From Oligoflexia bacterium (GTDB taxonomy: Bacteria > Bdellovibrionota > Bdellovibrionia > Bdellovibrionales > UBA1609), in contig JAPPIY010000240.1 in the NCBI GenBank assembly GCA_026914095.1, positions 1 to 10,010 of the forward strand: a stretch of DNA of 10,010 nucleotides, given 5' to 3'. Position numbers and translations under genes: made by a program. Positions 5,899-10,010 of the stretch are shown piece after piece (the first letter of the stretch is position 1; each line of letters begins with the position of its first letter). The notes under the pieces are model-generated. The model searched no databases. It saw only the letters and a program-made list of their open reading frames with translations, and was not told the origin of the DNA.

Positions 5899-6276
5899 TT
5901 TGAGCTTTCAGCTCAACCAGAAAAACACTGGCCTCACTATGACAGTTGTCAGGATATGCCGGAACAGCCCTTTGTCATCGAAGAAGACACGGAATCTTGG
6001 GAGGAAAAAACAGAAGGAGGCTTTTGCGCTTTTTGTGATTTGAAAAAAATTCTATGGGAGAATCCATCTTTTAGACATTTGTGGTCTGTCTTAGAAGTAG
6101 CGCGAGAAAAAGCTTTCAAAACGAGAAAAAAACTGAATAATTCAGTAAAATCAAGTATTAACCCGCTATGCTTTTTCCTTGCTTTTCCCGCAGTTTCACG
6201 CTCCTTACTGATCAATCACAGCGAAATCGCAGAAAAAAGCGCAAATAGGGACAAGCTCTCTCTACCAAAATTTTAG
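5899..6276 (+). pseudogene. headless fragment of the secreted-protein gene
   Basis: Bases 5899-6039 are identical to 8476-8616 (141 bases), which encode residues 21-67 of the secreted protein at 8416-9933, just after its signal peptide core. Similarity continues at protein level (LWENPSFRHLW against LWENPSFRQLW, then KAFKTRKKL against SAFKEKL) and ends near 6135; the frame runs on to TAG at 6274-6276. No start codon with a ribosome binding site and no signal sequence precede it: upstream is the joint with the repeated leader (CGTCTGTATTTGAG) and the MITE-like element. An internal ATG at 5956 exists but is inside the conserved region and lacks a convincing binding site. It is probably a dead partial copy, or the head of a paralogue whose remainder is lost. 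Confidence 0.75.
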
Positions 6277-6391
6277 GTTGAGTCGATATTATTATCAACA
6301 TTCTTCCTCCATTTTGACCGATATAGTGTCAGGCAATCCAAAAACCTGCAAACTATAAAAAAAGCATCTAGAGCCCTTTTTTATTAAAAAA

Positions 6392-6428
6392 TTGACATAT
6401 CCTATATATATGGTAATATGGCATATAG
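6392..6428 (+). promoter_or_regulatory. promoter and likely operator of the toxin-antitoxin pair
   Basis: A consensus -35 TTGACA (6392-6397) is followed after 16 bases by TAATAT (6414-6419). The arms CCTATAT (6401-6407) and ATATAGG (6422-6428) form an inverted repeat spanning the spacer, -10 box and probable start of transcription. Ribbon-helix-helix antitoxins usually repress their own promoter at such AT-rich palindromes, so this is a plausible autoregulatory operator. The position also shows that ATG 6418 lies in the -10 box and cannot be the translation start. Confidence 0.7.
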
Positions 6429-6438
6429 GTCATTAGTT

Positions 6439-6723
6439 ATGTTGAAAAAAACAACAGTTTATATTGAAGAGGAGGAGTTAGATACTTTAAAAATTCTTTC
6501 TCTCATACAAAATAAGTCTGTAGCAGAGCTGATTCGCTTTAGTATTAAAAAAGTATGCCAATCTGCATCTCTAGAAGAAAAAAAAGCCTTAAAAATTCTT
6601 TCTAACATTAGAAAAAACTCAAAACGAAAAACCTATTCAAGCCAGCAAATTATGACTATGGCTATAAAAGCCCAAAGAGAAATTCGCCGTGAGTCCACAA
6701 AAAAGAAAGCCCGTTGTTCTTGA
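6439..6723 (+). CDS. ribbon-helix-helix antitoxin
   Basis: This 94-residue protein starts at ATG 6439; the in-frame ATG at 6418 overlaps the -10 box, so it is rejected. Residues 5-40 (TTVYIEEEELDTLKILSLIQ and on to RFSIKKV) fit an Arc/CopG ribbon-helix-helix fold: a short beta strand, two helices and the turn NKS. The basic remainder, about 45-94, should wrap the toxin. Only a weak AGG (6426-6428) precedes the start and the leader is about a dozen bases. The gene overlaps the PIN toxin by 35 bases, which supports translational coupling and a type II toxin-antitoxin role. The protein should both neutralise the toxin and repress the operon. The exact family name is not clear from sequence alone. 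Confidence 0.8.
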   Translation: MLKKTTVYIEEEELDTLKILSLIQNKSVAELIRFSIKKVCQSASLEEKKALKILSNIRKNSKRKTYSSQQIMTMAIKAQREIRRESTKKKARCS

Positions 6724-7126
6724 CACAAATGTTATTGTAAGCGGTTTTTTAGATGGAGCCTCTTACCCTGCTAAGATCATTGATGCATGGCTGTTTAAAC
6801 ATTTTCAAGTTGCTATGAGTCAAGAGTTGCGGCAGGAATTAAATGAAGTCTTTAAAAAGCCTTACATTTCCAGAATACTGCAAGATCAAAAATCCATTAA
6901 GCCAGTTTTAGGAAGACTTCTCAATCACTCTATTATGGTTCATCCAAAAACTATAAATACCACCTACTTCCCTGATGAAACCGATCATTTTCTTTTAGAG
7001 CTTGCTGTTACAGCCAAAGCGGAACTGATTGTTACTGGCGATAAGAAATTGTTAAATGTGAAAAAAGCAAAAGGAGTTAAACTTCTTAGCCCTAAGCAGT
7101 TTTGTTTTTATTTCAAAATTATATGA
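6689..7126 (+). CDS. PIN-domain toxin (COG1569-like ribonuclease)
   Basis: This 145-residue protein matches the 'putative toxin-antitoxin toxin component, PIN family' type. Visible acidic metal-binding residues are Asp12 in VVLDTNVIVSG, Glu46 or Glu50 in MSQELRQELNEVF, the pair Asp96/Asp99 in FPDETDHFLLELAV, and Asp118 in IVTGDKKLL. PIN toxins are Mg/Mn-dependent ribonucleases that cut RNA and stop growth when free of antitoxin; the RNA target here is unknown. The start is GTG at 6689, inside the antitoxin gene; no better start precedes the LDTN motif. All active-site residues appear intact, so the toxin is probably active. The pair lies between two copies of the lnt-downstream repeat. Confidence 0.88.
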   Translation: MSPQKRKPVVLDTNVIVSGFLDGASYPAKIIDAWLFKHFQVAMSQELRQELNEVFKKPYISRILQDQKSIKPVLGRLLNHSIMVHPKTINTTYFPDETDHFLLELAVTAKAELIVTGDKKLLNVKKAKGVKLLSPKQFCFYFKII

Positions 7127-7146
7127 TAGCAATAATTTACAGATAA

Positions 7147-7181
7147 CAAGACTATAGCCTAATAGAGAGAGGGCAGGCTAG
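7147..7181. repeat. second copy of the lnt tail sequence
   Basis: CAAGACTATAGCCTAATAGA and following bases repeat 5547-5581, including the last codons and stop of lnt, but here they sit 20 bases after the PIN toxin and encode nothing. The copy breaks off at CTAG (7178-7181), where the 313-base inserted element begins, and resumes at 7495. Confidence 0.85.
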
Positions 7182-7494
7182 TCCTTTGACAAAGTGGTTT
7201 TTACCTTAGATGTCAGCTTTATGGCCTTTCGTTCTGTTAAGTTTAACTCCTTGTTGTATAAATTACAGTGTATCAAACAAACAATCATTTACCATAAAAA
7301 CGGGAATTATATACTTGACTCGCCAAATTTCAAGGCTTTGTGGCTTTTTCTCTGAAGAAAACCGCTTTAATCGCTTAAAACTTTTACCTTTATTTTTGAA
7401 TAGTAAATTCCTTGAAACCCTTATATTTAAAGGCTTTTAGAGCTTTTTGGCTAGTCATGTATATAATTCCCATAAAAACTGCTTTACTCAAAGG
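7182..7494. mobile_element. 313-bp MITE-like element flanked by CTAG repeats
   Basis: The segment is absent from the paralogous tract at 5578-5581, which reads straight through one CTAG. Here CTAG occurs at both edges (7178-7181 and 7495-7498). The ends are imperfect inverted repeats of about 20 bases: 7183-7202 (CCTTTGACAAAGTGGTTTTT) and 7474-7494, whose inverse starts CCTTTGAGTAAAGCAGTTTT. No transposase is encoded. The short open frames inside it have no ribosome binding sites and no recognisable product. It reads as a non-autonomous element with a 4-base CTAG target duplication; deletion between two CTAG sites in the other copy is the alternative. Confidence 0.7.
7302..7471. repeat. 26-bp inverted repeats nested in the inserted element
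   Basis: Arms 7302-7327 (GGGAATTATATACTTGACTC, then GCCAAA) and 7446-7471 are inverse copies with two mismatches, enclosing about 118 bases. A second shorter inverted pair TTTCAAGG/CCTTGAAA lies just inside (7328-7335 and 7411-7418). This could be a second element nested in the 313-bp one, or its subterminal structure. Confidence 0.75.
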
Positions 7495-7612
7495 CTAGAT
7501 AAAGCAAAGAGCTTTTTAATTAGATTTGAGTTGGATTTTCTAAAATACTTTCTCAGCTGTAAAAAAAATTCAAGAAGAAGAAGAAGAAGAAGACCGATAT
7601 TTTTCATATATA
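7495..7612. repeat. second copy of duplicated tract, leader of the pentapeptide gene
   Basis: Bases 7495-7612 match 5578-5682 with a few substitutions. They include the segment AAAGCAAAGAGCTTTTTAAT and an (AAG)7 run at 7572-7592, against (AAG)3 in the other copy. The tract lies in the leader of the pentapeptide-repeat gene. Nothing coding is seen. A promoter for the downstream genes should lie here or just after it, but I see no clear -35/-10 pair. Confidence 0.88.
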
Positions 7613-7684
7613 CATCTGTATTTGAGGTTTTTTCTTTAACAAAACGGATAAAACTTCACACAGAAAAATAAAAAAGGAGGAAAA

Positions 7685-8398
7685 ATGACAAATCTATTTA
7701 AAAACAAGAAGCTATGGGTCTTTGGAGGGTCTTCTGTCTTTTTAGTGGGCGCGCTGAGCCTGGGATTTTTTTATTACAAAGCTCAGTTTAGCGGTGATTT
7801 TACTGAAAGAAGCCCACAATCCAAATTCAGAATAGTGTATCAAGCCGCTCAGGATATTATAACAAAACTCCGACAAGCTAAACTAACAGAGTTGCAAGGA
7901 GAAAACTTACAAGGAGCTTACTTAAGGGGATTCGAGTATGACAATCCAAGTAGAGTTTTAAGGTTTGACAACGCAGATTTGCGAAGAGCGGATCTAACTC
8001 ACTCAAACCTACTCCGTCAAGTAAGTTTTGAAAATGCAAATCTGGAAAAAGCTAAGCTACAAAACGCAACATGGCATTTTGTAATTATTAGAGGAGCTAA
8101 TTTTAAAGATGCAAAAATGCAAGGAGCAACGATTAACACTCTGTTTAATACTCGAGCTGGAGAGAATATAGAGGAACTTTATAATGTTAGTTTTAAAAGA
8201 GCAAAAATGCAGGAAACAAAAATTAATGGTGAAGTTAATGATTTTACGGATTTCAGAGAAGCTAGATTGCAAGGAGCTGATTTAAGCGCAGTGCAAAACT
8301 TAAGAGACGCGAAACTAACAGGAGCAGTGTATGATAATTCCACAAAACTTCCATTTGACGATGAAACCGCTAAGCGACTCGGCATGATTAAGATTTGA
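7685..8398 (+). CDS. membrane-anchored pentapeptide-repeat protein
   Basis: This 237-residue protein has a basic N-terminus and one hydrophobic helix at about 10-30 (WVFGGSSVFLVGALSLGFFY), which acts as a signal anchor, so the rest probably faces the periplasm. Residues ~68-214 contain repeated A[DNK]Lxx/A[KNR]Lxx pentapeptides (LQGENLQGAYL, NADLRRADL, ENANLEKAKL, GANFKDAKM, EARLQGADL), expected to form a right-handed quadrilateral beta helix. The ending STKLPFDDETAKRLGM is a common cap of such proteins. AAGGAGG (7674-7680) is a strong ribosome binding site four bases before ATG. The next gene starts 17 bases downstream, so the two are co-transcribed. The function is unknown; known pentapeptide proteins include gyrase protectors, but a membrane-anchored form need not share that role. 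Confidence 0.88.
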   Translation: MTNLFKNKKLWVFGGSSVFLVGALSLGFFYYKAQFSGDFTERSPQSKFRIVYQAAQDIITKLRQAKLTELQGENLQGAYLRGFEYDNPSRVLRFDNADLRRADLTHSNLLRQVSFENANLEKAKLQNATWHFVIIRGANFKDAKMQGATINTLFNTRAGENIEELYNVSFKRAKMQETKINGEVNDFTDFREARLQGADLSAVQNLRDAKLTGAVYDNSTKLPFDDETAKRLGMIKI

Positions 8399-8415
8399 TT
8401 TGCAGGAGGGTTTAT

Positions 8416-9933
8416 TTGAGACAAACAATCTGTTATTTTTTGATAGGCTCTCTTGTAAGTTTCTCTTTTCTTGTGTTTGAGCTTTCAGCTCAACCAGAAA
8501 AACACTGGCCTCACTATGACAGTTGTCAGGATATGCCGGAACAGCCCTTTGTCATCGAAGAAGACACGGAATCTTGGGAGGAAAAAACAGAAGGAGGCTT
8601 TTGCGCTTTTTGTGATGTGGAAAAATTTCTATGGGAGAATCCATCTTTTAGACAGTTATGGAATTTCATAGAAGGAACAACAGCCTCCCTAAAGGAAAGC
8701 GCTTTTAAAGAAAAACTACAGGCGCGGGTGATAGGTCAAATTGAAAGCAAGCTTTTTGAAATTCGCTTGCTAAAAGCCTGCGCCCTTCCCTTACAAAATA
8801 AAAATTGGCTGACTGAAGTGTATAAGGGGGAAAGCTGGCCGAAAATCCAAAAAAGCTGTGAAAAAGCGGTCAAAGCTGTAAAATCTGAGCTGAAAAAAAG
8901 TTATCCGGAAATGCGGCTTCAGCTTTCTCTGGCCCTTTCTCTTATCAGAGAGGATCGAATTTTGCCTGACAGAGCGACTTGGTTGGATAGCAGACCCTCT
9001 CATCTTGTATCTGGTTTTATCGATTTGCCAAAACTGACAGAAGAAGAAAAGAAAACAGCAGGAAAAGCCTATGTGGAATTTTTATCAAAAACCCCTTTAG
9101 ATCTCTTGGATTCCTCTGAATTTAAGAGAAGGCTTGAGGGAGGAGGCTCTCTTTACCTGCCTCTTGCTGGCGAAAAGTATTTAAGCTCAGGTGATCAAGT
9201 CCGCCTTAAAACAGTAGAGCGGAGTTTGAGAGAGCAAAGCCGAACCCGTTATTTTGAAATCATTGGCCAAAATCTCCTTCTGGGCTATATTAAATCCAAG
9301 GCGCCGAATAACTGGGAGTTAGTTCAAGCTTATTCAAAAATGGAACAGAGTTTAACAAAGTTTTTAGAAGAGGAGATCAAGGCCTCTAAAGAGAATATGA
9401 GTCTGTTAATTTCTTATGAGTCCTTAGTGGAAGAGCTGTTGGATGAAGATAAAGGGAAGGGGAACAGCTCAAAGTATTGCCTGATAGCAGAAACAGCTCG
9501 CATTAAAGCTGAAAAATCTGAAGATATGAAACAAGACATTCATGCCAAAATAGGTTATTTAAGCATGATTCCCTGTTTTTTTAGTGGCGGCGTAGCTTTT
9601 GCTTTTTGTTTGGGAACAGCGGGCGCTATAAGTTTTATGGATTTAAAGGAGGCTCAAAAATCAGCTAATATCTCTTTAAACCGGCGCTTGACAGGGACAC
9701 AATTTGAAAAAATTTCTAAATTGAAAGAAAAACAAAAGGACCTTTATATGGCAAAAGTGTTTTTTTCTTTAACTTTTTTAGAGGCAGGCGGTGTTGCAAA
9801 AGCCGTCAAATCAGCAAAAAAAAAGGTACTTTCAAAAGAAAGTCTTGAGAAAAAAAAGAGGGTAAAAACATTGGAAACTAATCCACAGCTTAGCAACAAA
9901 CTGCCTCTACAACCCGCTTATAATTCTTTGTAA
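8416..9933 (+). CDS. secreted or periplasmic protein of unknown function
   Basis: I do not recognise the family. TTG 8416 is chosen as start because AGGAGG (8404-8409) lies six bases before it, and because it gives a good signal peptide: MRQTICYFLIGSLVSFSFLV then ELSA, with cleavage near residue 24-26. The mature protein is about 480 residues. It has an acidic N-terminal segment with Cys37 and a CxxC (C63-A-F-C66), a mostly helical, Lys/Glu-rich middle (about 90-375), a hydrophobic Gly/Ala/Phe segment at 380-408 that may insert in or contact a membrane, then a helical, very basic tail (425-485). Further Cys at 122, 148, 355, 387 and 398 suggest disulfides. It is the second gene of a unit with the pentapeptide protein, 17 bases downstream. 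Codons 21-67 are duplicated exactly at 5899-6039. Confidence 0.82.
   Translation: MRQTICYFLIGSLVSFSFLVFELSAQPEKHWPHYDSCQDMPEQPFVIEEDTESWEEKTEGGFCAFCDVEKFLWENPSFRQLWNFIEGTTASLKESAFKEKLQARVIGQIESKLFEIRLLKACALPLQNKNWLTEVYKGESWPKIQKSCEKAVKAVKSELKKSYPEMRLQLSLALSLIREDRILPDRATWLDSRPSHLVSGFIDLPKLTEEEKKTAGKAYVEFLSKTPLDLLDSSEFKRRLEGGGSLYLPLAGEKYLSSGDQVRLKTVERSLREQSRTRYFEIIGQNLLLGYIKSKAPNNWELVQAYSKMEQSLTKFLEEEIKASKENMSLLISYESLVEELLDEDKGKGNSSKYCLIAETARIKAEKSEDMKQDIHAKIGYLSMIPCFFSGGVAFAFCLGTAGAISFMDLKEAQKSANISLNRRLTGTQFEKISKLKEKQKDLYMAKVFFSLTFLEAGGVAKAVKSAKKKVLSKESLEKKKRVKTLETNPQLSNKLPLQPAYNSL
8476..8616. repeat. 141-bp exact repeat (partner of 5899-6039)
   Basis: Every base of this stretch equals 5899-6039 (offset 2577). 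The repeat encodes residues 21-67 of the secreted protein, including the CxxC region. Identity drops sharply after it but similarity persists for about 40 more bases, which is what a recent conversion tract between older paralogues looks like. It is long enough to support homologous recombination between the two sites. Confidence 0.95.
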
Positions 9934-10010
9934 AGCAGGAAAATTCAAGCCAGACAGGGAAAAGCAGACTGCTTTGTTTTGTAGCAAAAAGCCTATCTGA
10001 GATTTTAGGC
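9934..10010. other. intergenic tail, nothing assigned
   Basis: No gene is visible. CCAGACAGGGAAAA near 9950 resembles TCAGACAGGAAAAC at 1528, an end of the palindromic repeat, so another repeat copy may begin here and run past the window edge. A six-base stem AAAGCA-GAC-TGCTTT followed by GTTTT (9961-9980) is too weak to call a terminator. Confidence 0.4.

Noticed and set aside
5834..6043. Open frame of 69 codons matching the frame at 8471-8671
   Set aside because: Both are the same off-frame reading of the duplicated secreted-protein segment, so their similarity is a by-product of the DNA repeat.
6418..6438. Earlier ATG at 6418 as antitoxin start
   Set aside because: It overlaps the -10 box TAATAT (6414-6419), so it would precede the transcript start; ATG 6439 is used.
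7210..7440. Open frame of 76 codons upstream of the pentapeptide gene
   Set aside because: It runs through the inserted element and its inverted repeats, has no ribosome binding site, and its product resembles nothing; chance frame in AT-rich repeat DNA.
7447..7671. Open frame of 74 codons containing a poly-Arg run
   Set aside because: The Arg run is just the AAG microsatellite read in another frame; no ribosome binding site, and the paralogous tract does not keep the frame.
8395..8415. TTG at 8395 as start of the secreted protein
   Set aside because: It overlaps the pentapeptide stop and the AGGAGG itself lies downstream of it; TTG 8416 is correctly spaced and begins a clean signal peptide.
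9961..9980. Stem AAAGCA-GAC-TGCTTT followed by GTTTT as a terminator
   Set aside because: Only six mostly AT pairs with a broken T run; too weak to call.

Overview
The window comes from a low-GC Gram-negative bacterium. The envelope points this way: a full-length apolipoprotein N-acyltransferase (Lnt), a type IV pilin-like protein and two Sec-type N-termini. The taxon cannot be fixed from this sequence. The mixture (DUF990-type ABC-2 exporter, Cys-rich pilin, long secreted proteins of unknown function, 'SFPRKRESS' palindromic repeats inside a gene) would suit a Bdellovibrionota-like or host-associated proteobacterial lineage, but that is only a guess.

Layout. (1) 1-1002: the end of one ABC-2 permease and a complete second permease. 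(2) 1003-2789: an interruption of the exporter operon holding, all on the minus strand, a small membrane/coiled-coil gene and a broken pilin gene with Cys-rich repeats, plus palindromic repeats and a duplicated copy of the permease 3' tail. (3) 2790-5562: the matching ABC ATPase, overlapping lnt by 23 bases; lnt carries an in-frame palindromic repeat insertion. (4) 5547-6276: a rearranged copy of sequence also found at 7147-8616, containing a MITE-like insertion and a headless fragment of the secreted-protein gene. (5) 6392-7126: a type II toxin-antitoxin pair (ribbon-helix-helix antitoxin, PIN toxin) with a clear promoter. (6) 7147-7684: the second copy of the lnt-downstream tract, carrying a different MITE-like insertion. 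(7) 7685-9933: a two-gene unit with a membrane-anchored pentapeptide-repeat protein and a large secreted protein of unknown function.

How it fits together. The two permeases and the ATPase form one ABC-2 exporter of unknown substrate, co-transcribed (or once co-transcribed) with lnt. Everything between 1003 and 2789 and between 5547 and 7684 looks like accessory, repeat-driven remodelling. The clearest new structure is a duplicated tract whose two copies act as empty-site controls for each other. One copy carries a ~202 bp TA-flanked palindromic element, the other a 313 bp element flanked by CTAG. Neither encodes a transposase, so both look like non-autonomous elements moved in trans. The toxin-antitoxin pair lies between the two copies. 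No RNA genes and no CRISPR array were seen.
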